From positions 31,333,585 to 31,397,584 of the forward strand of contig NC_092345.1 in the NCBI RefSeq assembly GCF_963676685.1: DNA of 64,000 nt, in the 5' to 3' direction. Source of the DNA: Mytilus edulis (Eukaryota; Mollusca; Bivalvia; Mytilida; Mytilidae). Below the pieces are notes generated by a model. It was not told the origin of the DNA. It saw nothing but the letters and a program-made list of their open reading frames with translations, and did not search any database. This document shows positions 1-15,000 of this stretch, one piece after another (the stretch's first letter is position 1; every line of letters begins with the position of its first letter). Made by a program: the position numbers and the translations under genes.

Positions 1-2808
1 TTAAGGAGTAAAATTGGGTTTGGTGTTCAAGATTACCTGTTGTACTGTGCAGTATGTAAGGTGATTCCTGAAATTCAAATATATGTATAGCAAATCATCT
101 ACAAATGCTCACTTATCTTCAAATACAGTACATTAAGACAAACTTATGTATCTGCTGAAGCTGATAACCAGTCTGGAGTCCTAAATCTACATTCTGATTT
201 TGGTTGTGTTCCTGTCGCATAACTTTGGGGATTGGTGTTTGTTTTGGATATTGTTATTATTTCACCCATTTTTTACCATGGTCTTTTTCAAATTCAGGTT
301 TTTGAATGCCACCTAAGTATCTTTTCCATGTTTTATCTTTCAAAATATTTTTCCGGATCTTTTTGATCATTTGTTTATACAGTTTATATACTGTATTACA
401 AAGTCATGATGATTTAAAATGTCTTACTTTCAATTTTCCATACATTTTTTTGCAATGTAACCATAATCTGATGTTCAGTAGTTGATGTTCATTGATGTGG
501 TTCATAAGTCTTTCTCGTTTCTCGTTTATTTAATATAGTATAGACACGTTTGAATGGTTTTACACTAGTAATTTTTAGGGCATTTTATAGCTTGTTGAAG
601 ACCTATAATGATTTACAGTACAATTTTACTTTTACAAATTGTGACTTGGATACGAGAGTTGTCTCATTGGCACTCATACCACATCTTCTTATATCTAATA
701 ATTACTGGATCTTATCGCTTGGATAACAAAGGTGACTCAATTACAGTAAATGTAATATGAATAAAAAGAAAAGAGAGAGACAACAACCTAGCAACACAAA
801 AAGAAAAAAAGCTGTATAGGTAGTTTATTTAGAAAGGCAATGGAGGAGGAACTGATTTACCCATCCTCATCTTGTTCCAACACTTAATTAGGATCATGAT
901 CAGGATTTATATGATATTTGGTCACAATTTCCAAATAGCTACAGAGTAAAGAAGTTTTATAAAAATGCTTTATGATGAAGCCAGTTATGATAAAAGCTTT
1001 TGGTTCAGGTTGGCTTAAAAAAGGAAAAGTAAAACATACCAATTGTAGGTACATATCATTTTTATTACATGCATCATGAAAATATGTTGTCAGTACATTT
1101 CTACCTAACCAAAACTTTCCAGAAACATCATATACATGCATAAAATATTTCAATGGTTATCAAGATGATTTAGGACAAATAGTTGTGTATACCTATGATA
1201 ACCAGTATCATACACATAGTTTGTAATTTCAACTTGTTATTTTGCCAAATTAGCAATAAGGTCCTTTCTTGAACCTGTGTACTAACCTTAAAGAACCATA
1301 AATATCATCAATCTTTAATGTAATTCTTGATTTAAAAGAAATCATAAATATTATGGATCAAAATTTGTGATATATAATTAAATTTAATAATAAAATAGTT
1401 TTCTATAGGTATATGTAAACAAACTCATTTGAGCAAATTATCTCCCCTGAAGTGACTTTTTACATAGCAAATTCACTTTGGTATTTCTGTATTTTGCAAA
1501 ATCAAATTTGATTGAAAGAAGTTGTGTGTTTAATTTTAATGGGAAAGCAACCAAATGATCCAAATAAACAAAATACATTTAAAGTTCAATATATGGTTTC
1601 CAACAAAATCTCTACATAGCCCAAAAATGCAAAAAGTTGTAAATAATTTAAACCATGATCTGCAACTACCAACACCAATGCCATATAAAGGACAAAGCAA
1701 CATTCAGATATACAAAGTGACAACCGTTGATGAATTTTCAAACTTCCTGACATGGTACAGACAATTGAGCATGTGCATGGAACGGTTAGCAATTAATAAA
1801 AATAAATGCTCCTTTCCAAAGATAAATGTACTTTTATGATAAAAATTTGCAATTCTTAAAATACATTTCTTTACAAGGAAACGTTGATGAATAATTTGCT
1901 CTAATCTAATGATGATTAAAATGTGCATTCGTGAAGATTTTATTCACTGTTACATATAGAATATAATATTTACAAATATACATATAAAATGCGAGATTCA
2001 AAAATGATACAAAGATATGTTACATGAAAATGTCATTAATATTGCATTTGTATACAACTGAATAAAGAATCTCAAAAACAATTATGCCTGGTGCAGCATG
2101 AAACTGAGGCCCATTGAATCACAATGGTGTCTACACATACAAATGCATATGACTTTCATAAGTGAAATAATTATCTCCCTTATATGTTAGAATACAATGA
2201 CATTACAATCAAGTTTGTAAGCAAGAGTCAAATTTTGAATTATGTTTAGTTTAGGAGTTTCAATAGATGAAATTTGTAATGTAAACACAATATACTGTAA
2301 AATTCAGTCATACTTTGTACCTAATAAAAGAGTAATACATTGTACTTTCCTAAAACATGTGAAAACATATGAATCTACCTTGTCAAATTAACAACGAAGT
2401 ATAATTTTCCATATATATATATATATTCATATAATATATACCAATTATTGAAAATAATTTTTTGTATTCATAATTTTTATCGGTATGTCGCCACTTCAAA
2501 AAGATTCATAAGTTTAGATATGATGACAACAGAAGGAAAACTCATTATAATTGGAATATGAGCTGCTAGAACTACAAAATCAAAATCTACATGAACAAGT
2601 GTTTAAAATTTATAAAATGGAAGTTTTTTTCTGTATGAAATTGCTACCTAATATCAAATTTGTTAATTAAAAAATAAAAATTTGGTTAAAACATTCAAAA
2701 TTATGTAGGCATTCCTAATAGCAAGAAACATTCCATAATTAGGACGATGTTGTAAAATATTCACAAAATAATTCATTTGTAGCATCTTAAACCTGCAGTT
2801 GAATAAGA
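1..2808. other. Gene-free stretch downstream of the membrane-protein gene
   Basis: I see no supported coding exon here. The part nearest 2808 should hold the 3' UTR of the minus-strand membrane-protein gene, whose end I cannot place. The frames at 884-1153 (minus) and 1555-1839 (plus) have no matching splice partners. One short interspersed repeat lies at about 480-700. Confidence 0.5.
480..700 (+). repeat. Short interspersed repeat, family A
   Basis: The core ends 'GAGTTGTCTCATTGGCACTC', then 'ATACCACATCTTCTT' and an AT-rich tail. The same core recurs in this window at about 12050, 13580, 18380, 37570 and 55770 (plus) and at 31820 and 42460 (minus). Consistent ends and an AT-rich tail suggest a SINE-like element typical of mussel genomes. 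Confidence 0.7.
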
Positions 2809-5800
2809 TTAATCTTCCTTTGTTGAAAAGAATTTTCTAATTTGAAATTTTGCTGATATTGCCATGTTTGGAATATCACATCCAATGAAAGCATTTACAG
2901 CTGTCAAAGCTACAAAACTCATTCCATAGTACAAGTGCCATTCAGAGAAAACTTTGGTGAACATTTGACAGAATGCCATGGTCATCAGGAACAGCAGATT
3001 AGCCTGTAAAAGAAATTAAAAACAGGGGTTATCTCCCTGTACCAGATGATTCAGTTAAAATACATTCTTGCTGGTGATATACAGAAACCATTAGACACAA
3101 GCTATCATCAGTCTGTTTTTACAAGGAATCACGCAATATTCAGGGTGAGTTGATAAAATATTTTCATTTTATATTTTTTTTTTTGAACTGGATGATCATA
3201 CATGTATTTACATATATTGAACTAAAACAAATTTTTGTTGCTGATGGTTATATCAATACAAACTGTCATTCAAATGAACATAAAATAAATACACCAAAAC
3301 TCTTTATTCAATTGTACTTGAATTTCAGACAGTGGCAAACGTCAACCAGGTGCTCCGCAGGGTGCAGCTTTATATGACCGCAGAGGTCGAACCCTGAACA
3401 GTTGGGGCAAGTATGGACAAAACATTCAAGCGTGATACAGCTCTGAATTTGGATTGTGATCAAATTTTTGACATTACATGGTTTTTTTTACACAAAACAA
3501 ATGTCAAGATTTTACAAATCAATTAAAGATTTCTTCTTCAAACTTATTTAAATCTAAAATTAAATAGTTGACACAGCATAGGTTTCTGACACGTCACACA
3601 GAATCAGTGGTCTCGCTAGCCCAAAATAGAAGGGCGCCGCGCCCTGGGTGCCCTCAGCCGCGCCCCGGGTGCCTTCATTCGCGCCCTTCTGCCCTGACGT
3701 CTTTTTCCAAAATTATCTTGTGCCGTTTTGGTAAAATTTTGTTTCATCGATTTCTGATCTCCAAGTTAATTACATATATGACACCTGTGTGATTGCCCCC
3801 AGGTTAATCATGTCATTACAATCAATTACAATGATAAAGACTTCAAAGGTGTTAATAACTAGGTAATTTAATTAGGACAATGTATCTTTTTGTCATACTT
3901 TTGATGTGTCAGCGAGTGTGTTTAGCTTGGGTCGGCATTTTCGATCTCCAAGTCGCAATGGAAGAGCGTATATAAATGAAGACTTTCATGACTTTAGAAT
4001 TGAATTTAAGTCATCAAAATAAAACTATGCCTTCCATCTCAACTTGTGAGCGACAAGCACAGTTTTTAATTAACCCAAACGTGTTGGAAATTGATTTTGG
4101 AGTTACTTCCCCTTTTTTAGCTTATTACAAATTTGTGCTCTAAAAATATTATCTAGTATCAAACAAGAGGCTCTCAAGAGCCTGAATCGCTCACCTGAAT
4201 TTTTTTGGTTTAATCTCTCATCAATGATTATTTTGGCTTTTCAATTTATTTAAATGTTCTTTGAATCGTCCTATTTTCTTCAAAAGCAAAAAAAAATCAT
4301 TTTCTCCTATGTTCTATTTTAGCCATAGGAGCTATGTTTCTTGACATACAAGGAAATGAAATATAAAATTTATACTAGATACTCTGAAACTCTGAAACTC
4401 ATTTAGCATAAGTTTTGCTGAAATTGATACAGCAGTTTCATAAGAGAAGATTTTTTAAAGTAAGTCAACATGGTGAACAAATTGTGAAAAAAGTCTTTAA
4501 AGGGCAATAACTCCTAAAGAGGTCAATTGACAATTTTGGTCAAATTGACTTATTTGTAGATCTTACTTTGCTGATCATATTTGCTGTTTACAGTTTATCT
4601 TTATCTATAATAATATTCAAGATAATGAATAAAAAATTGCAAAATTTCCTTAAAATTACCAATTAAGTGGCAGCAACCCAACAATTGGATGTTTGATTCA
4701 TCTGAAAATTTCAGGGCTGATAGATATTGACCTAATGAACATTTTTACTCCATGTCAGATTTGCTCTTAATGCTTTCGTTTTTGAGATATAAGCCAAAAA
4801 CTGCATTTGACCCCTATGTTCTATTTTAAGTAACGGCGGCCATGTTTTTTGACGGATCAAAAATCAAAGCACACACTTTGTGCAGGATAATCTAAGGAAC
4901 AACCATGCTAAGTTTTAACCAAATCCATTCAGTAGTTTCAGAGGAGAAGATTTTTTAAAGTTAGCAAATATGATGAACAAATTGTGAAAAATTGTCATTA
5001 AAGGACAATAACCCCTTAAGGGGTCAATTGACAATTTTGGTCAAATTAACTTATTTGTAGATCTTACTTTGCTGATCTTTTTTGCTGTTTACAGTTTATC
5101 TTTATCTATAATAATATTCAAGATAATGACCAAAAACTGCAAAATTTCCTTAAAATTACCAATTAAGTGGCAGCAACCCAACAATGGTTTGTTTGATTCA
5201 TCTGAAAATTTCATGGCTGATAGATCTTGACCTAATGAACATTTTTACTCCATGTCAGATTTGCTCTAAATGCATTCGTTTTTGAGATATAAGCCAAAAA
5301 CTGCCCTTGACCCCTATGTTCTATTTTAAGTAACGGCGGCCATGTTTTTTGACGGATCAAAAATCAAAGCACACACTTTGTGCAGGATAATCTAAGGAAC
5401 AATCATGCTAAGTTTTAACCAAATCCATTCAGTAGTTTCAGAGGAGAAGATTTTTTAAAGTTAGCAAATATGATGAACAAATTGTGAAAAATTGTCATTA
5501 AAGGACAATAACCCCTTAAGGGGTCAATTGACAATTTTGGTCATATTAACTTATTTGTAGATCTTACTTTGCTGATCTTTTTTGCTGTTTACAGTTTATC
5601 TTTATCTATAATAATATTCAAGATAATGACCAAAAACTGCAAAATTTCCTTAAAATTACCAATTAAGTGGCAGCAACCCAACAATGGTTTGTTTGATTCA
5701 TCTGAAAATTTCAGGGCTGATAGATCTTGACCTAATGAACATTTTTACCCCATGTCAGATTTGCTCTAAATGCTTTCGTTTTTGAGATATAAGCCAAAAA

Positions 5801-5976
5801 CTGCATTTGACCCCTATGTTCTATTTTAAGTAACGGCGGCCATGTTTTTTGACGTATCAAAAATTGAAGCGCACATTTTGTGCAGGATATACTAAGGAAC
5901 AATCATGTTAAGTTTTAACCAAATCCATTCAGTAGTTTCAGAGGAGAAGATGTTTGAAAAATTGTTAACGACGACA

Positions 5977-6007
<31 letters not shown>

Positions 6008-9000
6008 TCGACGACGACGGACGCCAAGTGATGAGAAAAGCTCACATGGCCTTTTAGGCCAGGTGAGCTAAAAAAGGAATAAATTACCAATTGAATATAT
6101 AATAACATAATAATGTTACCTTAAAGATATTAACTGTCTTTGAACATATTAAACAATATATATTGCAATTTCTACTTGATAATTATACTTTTAGCAATCC
6201 ATGTTCTAAACATTATTAAATTAGTAATGCTCTCAATTGTAGCTGATATGATGTATTAAAAGCTATAATTCCTACATGGATATAAAAAAAACAACACATA
6301 TTCTTTGATAATGGGTAGAGTGAAGTTAAACTGTAAAAACATAATATGATGATGAAGATGTACTATATCATTCATAACTACACAAACAATGAAATAAAGA
6401 CTATAGTTGAAAAGCATCTTTATTTTAAAAAAACAACATTTACAGTAAAAAAAAAAAAAGAGATTCGTTAACTCGTGATACACACAGAAACGTATACAAA
6501 AAAATGAGCAGTGCCTTTTCTTATCATAAAAAGTGCCCTGCCCTCCACTGGCACCCTGCCCCTTTTGATTTCTAGCTAGAGCACTGCAGAATGAATGTGG
6601 TCTAATGAACTTAAAACATTTTTTTTGCCTTTGAGCAATTCACTATGCTGTTGAATATTAATCCTCTAAAAAAAATGTTTGAAGAAATTTTCTTTTTATT
6701 TATGAAATCTGAAATGAGAAAAATTTAACCCCCTCCCCCCCTTTTTTTTCACATCCCCATTTCCCTTTTTCCAAAACTGATATCAATTCAAATTTCTAAT
6801 GGAGTTTGCAACAATAACTACTCTTTTAAATACATCATAAAATATTAAAATGTAAAATAAAGTGCTTGTTATCACTGAATGGTAAAGATTGGTTGGTAGT
6901 AAAAGTTAATATACATTGTTTATTGTATAAAACAATAAAAAAAAACTTCATCAGCAACATTTAATATTGGCAAATTTCCAATGAAGTTATTTACATAAAG
7001 TTATTGGCAAATAAAAATAGAAAATGACATCATAGTCATGTCTGGCAAATGTCCAACATACATTAACTAAAAACATTTTAGATAAGATAAGGAAAAAAAG
7101 CTTCATCAGCAACATTTTATATTGGCAAATTTCCAATGAAGTTATTTACATAAAGTTATTGGCAAATAAAAATAGAAAATGACATCATAGTCATGTCTGG
7201 CAAATTTCCAACATATATTATCAACTACTATTCTATACAAAGAAAGATAACTCCAATTGAAAATTAATTGCTATTGCACAATATTGTGCAATTAGATATT
7301 TCTTGCTATTGTGCAATACTGTGCAATTGAAAATTTCTTGCTATTGCACAATACTTGATATTGAATCCTGATTTGGACCAACTTGAAAACTGGGCCCATA
7401 ATCAAAAATCAAAGTACATGTTCAGATAAAGCATATCAAATAAGCCCAAGAATTTAATTTTTGTTAAAATCAAACTTAGTTTAATTTTGGACCCTTTGGA
7501 CCTTAATTTGAATACTGGACCAAAAATTAAGAATCTACATACACAGTTAGATTTGGCATATCAAAGAACCCATTTATTCAATTTTTGATGAAATCAAACA
7601 AAGTTTAATTTTGGACCCCCATTTGGACCAACTTGAAAACTAGGCCAATAATTAACAAGAGGCTGTCACAACGACAGCAAACCGGATTTATTAATATTTA
7701 TTTGTGTCCTGGCAATATCACAAGAACCATTACTGATGAATGGTGAAAGTGAAAATCGTCAATATCAAATTTGACCTCCATTTTGTCATCAGTATCAACA
7801 TCTTAAAATTTGAAAAGCTTAGATTGAATGGTTCATGAGTAAATGCAACAACTTGAATGGAAACGCCATTTCACAATCTTTCAAGAACCATAACTCCTGA
7901 ACGGTAAAAGTCAAAATCGTCATTATTGAACTTGACCTCTAATTTGCCATCAGTAACAACATATAAAAATGCACGGACACGACTGGAAACACCATTTTTC
8001 AATCTTTCAAGAACCATAACTCCTGAACGGTAAAAGTCAAAATCGTCATTATTGAACTTGACCTCCATTTTGTCATCAGTAACAACATATTAAAATTTGG
8101 GAAGCTTAGGTAGAAACGTTCATGCGTAAATGCACGGACACGACTGGAAACTCCATTTTTCAATCTTTCAAGAACCATAACTCCTGAACGGTAAAAGTCA
8201 AAATCGCCATTATTGAACTTGACCTTTATTTAGTTGTCAGTAACAACATATTAAAATTTTAAAAGCTTTGGTTGAACGGTTCATGAGGTAATGCACGGAC
8301 AACATTTGATTGCCGCCCGCCCGCCCGCCCGCCCGACCGACCGCCCGCCGTACATCCCCAAATCAATAACCGACATTTTTGTCACAAAAATCCGGTTAAA
8401 AATCTAAGTAAATTTTTAAATTCACCATATCAAAGAACCCCAAAGATTCAATTTTTGTTAAAATCAAACTAAGTTTAATTTTGGACCTTATTGTAGACCA
8501 ATTTGTAAACGGGACCAAAAATTAAGAATATACATACATAGTTAGATTCGGCATATCAAAGAACCCCAATTATTCAATTTTTGATGAAATCACACAAAGT
8601 TCAATTTTGGACCCTTTGGGCCTTTTATTCCTAAACTGTTGGGACCAAAACTACCAAAATCAAACCCAACCTTCGTTTTATGGTCATAAACCTTGTGTTT
8701 AAATATCATAGATTTCTATTTACTTATACTAAAGTTATGGTGCAAAAACCAAAAATAATGCTTATTTGGGCCCCTTTTTGGCCCCTAATTCATAATCTGT
8801 TGTGACCTCAACTCCAAAAATCAATCCCAACCTTCCTTTTGTGGTCATAAACCTTGTGTTTAAATTTCATTGATTTCTATTTACTTATACTAAAGTTATT
8901 GTGCGAAAACCAAGAATAATGCTTATTTGGGCCCTTTTTTGGCCCTTAATTCCTAAACTGTTGGAACCAAAACTCCCAAAATCAATCCCAACCGTCCTTT

Positions 9001-12000
9001 TGTGGTCATAAACCTTGTGTCAAAATTTCATAGATTACTATTCACTTAAACTAAAGTTATAGTGCGAAAACCAAGAAAATGCTTATTTGGGCCCCTTTTT
9101 GGCCCCTAATTCATAAACTGTTGTGACCTCATCTCCAAAAATCAATCCCAACCTTCCTTTTGTGGTCATAAACCTTGTGTTTAAATTTCATTTCTATTTA
9201 CTTATACTAAAGTTATTGTGCGAAAACCAAGAATAATGCTTATTTGGGCCCTTTTTTGGCCCTTAATTTCTAAACTGTTGCAACCAAAACTCCCAAAATC
9301 AATCCCAACCGTCCTTTTGTGGTCATAAACCTTGTGTCAAAATTTCATAGATTACTATTCACTTAAACTAAAGTTCTAGAGCATACAAATAATAGCTTTT
9401 TTAACAATTTTCTTATGTTTTTTCAGTACGGTAAACTTTTCAAAGTTCTGACAAGATACATGATATTTAATGTTTTTCTTCATACATTGTATGTAAAAAA
9501 AAATGTAAATTAAAACAAAAATAAATATATATACATACAACACCATGAGATAGCAGTATGGACTTCTTGTCTTCCTCTCGCAGGAAGTTGACGCTGCGAC
9601 CTGCTGTAATGGCTAACATTAGGAAACTAGCTCCAAGTCCACGGGCCAAGAAACCATGAGCAGTGTCCAGAACAGTCAGGGTAGTCTAACAAAAGATAAC
9701 TTTCTGTTACAAAACTCTGAGGCAAATTTCAGGAATAACAAATCATTTCATAGAAACTTCATGTTCATGATTACATGACAGTGACTAAAACTTTCTTTAG
9801 ATAATACATGTTCATGTAAAAACTAGTTTCACTTAATAAAAAAATATGAGAGTTGGTGCAGACTAAATATTAAAATTACTAGAAAACTCTGACAAAAATT
9901 TTAATTGTGCAATGAGTGTTGTTAAATTCAAGCTATTAGCAAACAGGATACAGATACAGGGCAGATATTATTAATACAGCTCAACATTATAAAACTGCAT
10001 ACCAAAAATCATTTCAATCCTTTTCAAAGAAGTCAAGACAAGTTTGAGGAAAGATTTCTTTCAGACAGACGGACAGATCCTACTTTGGCCTTCAGTGACT
10101 CAGATAAAAAGTATAGGTAATACAGATGACCCCCAAAAAAATATGAGTTTATAGTGTATACATGGTTTGGTAGTTTTTATGCATTTATGATCATGTAAAA
10201 GTATGTGTACTATGTAGTGTTACTTTGAATGATAATGCATTACATGCCAGCTGAAGGACACCTCCGGGTGCGAGAATTTCCCGTTGCACTGAAAACCTGT
10301 TGGTGACCTTCTGCTGTTGTCTGCTCTATGGTCGGGTTGTTGTCTCTTTGACTAATTCCCCATTTCCATTCTCAATTTTTTTAAGGAACAACAAATTTCT
10401 TTAACGTAAGTAAATGCTTATAACAAATAAAAACTACCGTACTTGTTCTATTCAACTTTGCACTTTATTTGGCCTTTTTAACTTTTTTTAATTCGAGTGT
10501 CCCTGATGAGTCTTTTGTGGATGAAACGCACGTCCGACACAAATACAAAATTTCAATCTGGTATTTACAAAGAGTTTATCTACATAAATGGTACCAATTT
10601 TACATATAAAATGGTACCAATTTGAATGCATCAAAAACAGAAAATAAACATGTAGATATGTAATCTTACCTGGAATTTACATTGGATGTGTGGGAAAACA
10701 AAGGACAATATACCATGGAGGAACCAAATAAGGAAATCCAACCTTATGTTGACATTTCTCCATGTTTTGCTTTGTTCTGAATATCCTCCCCAATCTGATT
10801 CTGCTAAGGAGTAGTATAAATATCCACAAAGAAACAATACTGTAGCAGGCCATGACACTTGATACAACTGAAAATAGTGGACATGGTAGGTGGGATCAAA
10901 GTGTATGAAGTATAAAATAATTTTAATATTATGGATGTAATATATCATATTTATAAAAGTAAAAGTTTTAATGCTATGATTTTTTTCATTTTCACATGAT
11001 TATGAATACTCATGATAAACCGGTATGAAGATTATGGGTACAAATTATAAGATGCAAGCAAAAGATTATAAATCGTTTTGTTATAAATTTAAACAGGTTG
11101 TTAGGTTTCTCGTTAGAATTGTTTTATATTTTTCTTGTTCAGGCCATTTTATAGTTGACTATATCAGACAGGAGTACTACTTGTACATGTTATTCTAATT
11201 CACTTAAAGAAGCAAATATAAGTATACATGTACTTATATACAAGTAAATTTGTAAGATACATGTACTTATACAAGTGCATCTTAGTTACTTGTATAGGTA
11301 AATTATTTTAATGGCTTAGTATGACCCTTAGACATTAAGATTGTTTTACTTAAACAAGTAAAAAAGTCATTTTGTACTATCTTCTTTTCTTGAAATTCAC
11401 AGGACTTCTATTCTCCAATAGAACATTTATTTGTCTCTCCTTTGCAGATGTCTTTACTTATCATTTACATGATTTAAGTTATGGACAATGCAAATTTCAT
11501 TTGTCTGTTATGTACAGTTGTTACATGTATTTTCAAAACACTTCTCATTTACAAGATTCCAAGAGGCAATTATAGAAGGCCTTGCTCAAGTACCTAAATA
11601 TCTTTGCACAATTAGTTTCTTTCTGGAATAAAATTAACGGTATCAATTTTCTTGCACCAGATGCGCATTTCGACAATACATGTCTCTTCAGTGATGCTCG
11701 TGGCCAAAATATTTGAAATCCAAAGCTTATATAAAAGATGAAGAGCTATAATCCAAAAGGTCCAAAAAGTATAGCCAAATCCGTGAATTATCATGATTAT
11801 TGATATGAAACAATGAACTCTATAAAAAAAATTATGAGCTTAACAGAGAAATATGTTTAAGGCATGTTTTTCCATCCCAAAACTTGAGAATTTCAGGGAT
11901 TATAAAGAAAACTAAGGGGAGATTATTCAAACCTTATCAGAAAATATGAATACAGTGTATAACAAATCTACTTACATACATGTATAAGATACACAGTATA

Positions 12001-15000
12001 TTATCATTTACTTCTTCAAATAGATATAAATAACTTATACAAGTACACTTGACTGTTTATGGTATGGGTGTTTGTCATTGTTGAAGGCCATAAGGTTGCC
12101 TATAATTGCTTTCATCCCCTCAATATTTGAAATTTGATGGATAATTGTCTCATTTGCAATCATACTGCCTCTCATACAACATTACATAGCTTTATAGTTC
12201 TTACCTTCAAATTTAAGTTATTCTTCTTGTTATCTGGTGCTGCTTTCATTGTGAAGTACATCAACATTGATAAGGTAGCAAAGTACTGTTAAAAATACAA
12301 AACAGTCATTCACATTTGTTCTGAACTTCATAAGCTAAATTTTAATCAATTTACAATGTTTTTTATTAAATTAAATTAATGCCCTGGTAAACTTTTTTTT
12401 TGCACATTCTTTTGTTAGCATGGTTATGGAAAAATATTTTTTATTTATATATTTCAAAAAGGTTCTGAAATTACAAATGTAAGGATGTGACTATTAAGTA
12501 TTTTCTGAACCATTAAAGTCAAAATTTCAAATTCTTAACTTGAGAGACATTTTGGCAAGTTACCGGTACATAAATGAATTTACATGTACACTAAATCATA
12601 TTTAGCTTGGTTATAAAATATGGATTCATACTATTTTTCATCTACTTTTGGCAATATTCTGTCTGTTCAGGATGTTGCTTCTGTATAAATCAAATCAAAT
12701 AATTTTATTGGTGTAAATTCTTATACAGAAATGATACAAGCTGACATTTACAAAATACAAATACAAAATAAACAAACAAACAAAATATATGAAATGTATA
12801 TGAAATCAACTATAAAGGACATGTTCAGCAACAAGTATTAGACATATGAAGTGTTGGATGGCATTTTATCTCAATCAGCAAATCATGTACTTTGAGCTAG
12901 CTTTCAATCATTGTCAATAGTTGCTGGCATTTTTTTGATACTGTATGATTTTGCTTGTACTTCAGCTCTGTTTACTAATGTTTACCCTCTGCCTGTTATC
13001 AAAGCTATTTTGTCTTCATCTATGAGTCACAGCTGTGGAATTTGTTTCATAGACTTACCAATGTCCTGGACCAAAGTAGAGATGTTTTCACTGTTGGGTC
13101 ACTGGACTTTCTGGTTAAAATATGTGACAGAGCATCAGCAAGCAGAATTATACCCAAGCATCTAATTTCTTGGAGATGGAGGGCATCAACCTTGTTTTGA
13201 ATCTGAAATATATATATATATATACATGATATATGTTGTTAGCATTGTTTTTCAGAAAATGTATAAATTGACCTGAAAAATGTACATACTAATACTTTAC
13301 ATGTATCTACAGTGCTGAATGCAACAGATGCTGCACAAAAATCCTGAAAAATCATCATTTATCAGTCTGCACGATTAGCCACTAGTCCGATGCCCGAGAC
13401 TAGTAAAATTTCATTCAGAATAGTAAGTTATTGCAAAACTTTGTTTGGACCAATAAGAAAAACGTCAGAATATTGGTCTTCGGACTAGTAGTTGAAAAAG
13501 TTTTTGGTGAAGCCTGTTTATAATTTGAATGTTTTATGTTTGAAATAAGCATTAATGATCAATTAAAATACACGTACATGTATATATTTAACCCCGCCAC
13601 ATTATGTATGTATGTGCCTGTTTTACATTGACATTTCTGGGCCTTTTAAAGCTTACTATGCGGTATGGGCTTTGCTCACTGTTGAAGGCGGTACAGGGAC
13701 CTATAGTTGTTAATTTCTGTGTCATTTTGGTGTCTTGTGGAGAGTTGTCTCATTGGCAATCATACCACATCTTCTTTTTTATATAATCCACAATTTAACA
13801 AACAATATTTGTAAGATAAACTGATTAATGTATAACACAGATTTCATCATACTTTTTTGAGAGTTATTCAAGACCTTTTTGTTGCATATATCATGTAGAT
13901 ACCATACCAAGCTTTAATGACCTCTTACAATGTATTATTATTAAAGACATTTAATTATATAAATGCTTCAGAAACCTCATTCTGAACCTTGTTTATAGAA
14001 ACACATATCCTTAGGTAACCTGTCATTTTCCCACTTAAAAACTCTGCTGTTTCATCTCTTTAATATTGTTTTTTGCTTCTTAATGTCAACTAGCTTTCAG
14101 CCTTTGACATGGTTGACAATAAAATCTATATTAAATTAAATTATAAGGCTTAAATTAAAATATTGTTTGTTTACAGTTTACCGACCGACCCTTGAAAATC
14201 CTCCCGACTGTGAAAATTTTATTGCTTTAAATTTGAAGAAATTTTTTTTAATACCTCTATTGACGCGATCCGGAACTTTGGGCCCTTTCCAGAAATTATT
14301 TAAAGTCTGGGTCAATTACGCATTTCAAGTTCGGTTTTTCTTAGCTTCCCGTCAAGCGTTCATGTGACCATTTAATGATAAGCACATGGAAATTGTTTAC
14401 AGGTATCCATGAAGTCACGGAGGTGTACTTTACGCTGTCGTCTCGTGTCAATTTTAAGACAAATAACAAACAAAAAAGTTTATTAGTAAACTGTTTATAC
14501 AGATTCAGGCACATGTAATGATGTGTGATGATATCATTGACGATGATGCAGGAGATATTCATAACTGACACGATAACCATTCTGTCTAAAACAAATCGGG
14601 TTCAGAATCTGTGGAGCCTGACTTTATGGAACCAATTTCAGTGGTTAAATAATTCGACAGCAGCTTGAAGTATGGCATATTTTCTACAAATCGTTGTGAA
14701 GACGACAAAGATGAAACCACTCCTTCGTGACTTAAATCTTCATGGATATCTGTAAACACGCCTGTACGGAGGAAGGGCTCATTTGAAATGTTAATGGATA
14801 TAGATCATGCCAAATCAATAAGAAGCAACCCTAACTACACAAAGATGTAGAGAAAATGAATGGTTAGCTTAAAAAAAAATATACTCTCTCTATATTAAAT
14901 CTATCTTCGATTGTAATGAGTATGCTCCTTTAAAATAAGGGGGGCTGCCCCACTCATTGCAATAATTCTCTTTCTTACAATAATAAATATACCCAAACTG

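Larger units (their letters stand above)
3605..6586. mobile_element. Non-autonomous DNA transposon with inverted ends and 6-bp target duplication
   Basis: The left end reads CAGTGGTCTCGCTAG; the right end, read inward on the other strand, is CAGTGCTCTAGCTAG. The direct repeat CAGAAT lies on both sides (3599-3604 and 6587-6592). The body includes a GC-rich stretch (3631-3700) and, at about 4164-6070, another inserted element; without it the element is about 1.07 kb. No transposase frame is visible. The CAGTG ends suggest hAT, but hAT usually makes 8-bp duplications, so the superfamily is open. Confidence 0.7.

Noticed and set aside
884..1153. Minus-strand frame with protein-like text ending at a GTATGT donor
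   Set aside because: An in-frame stop lies just upstream with no acceptor between, and no partner exon was found. It could be a first exon of an unseen gene but I cannot support it.
1555..1839. 94-residue plus-strand frame
   Set aside because: It begins in AT-rich sequence that may be the 3' UTR of the minus-strand gene; no splice partners or motifs.
12911..13165. 84-residue plus-strand frame
   Set aside because: It is the shadow of exon 2 of the minus-strand membrane-protein gene (13202-13059).
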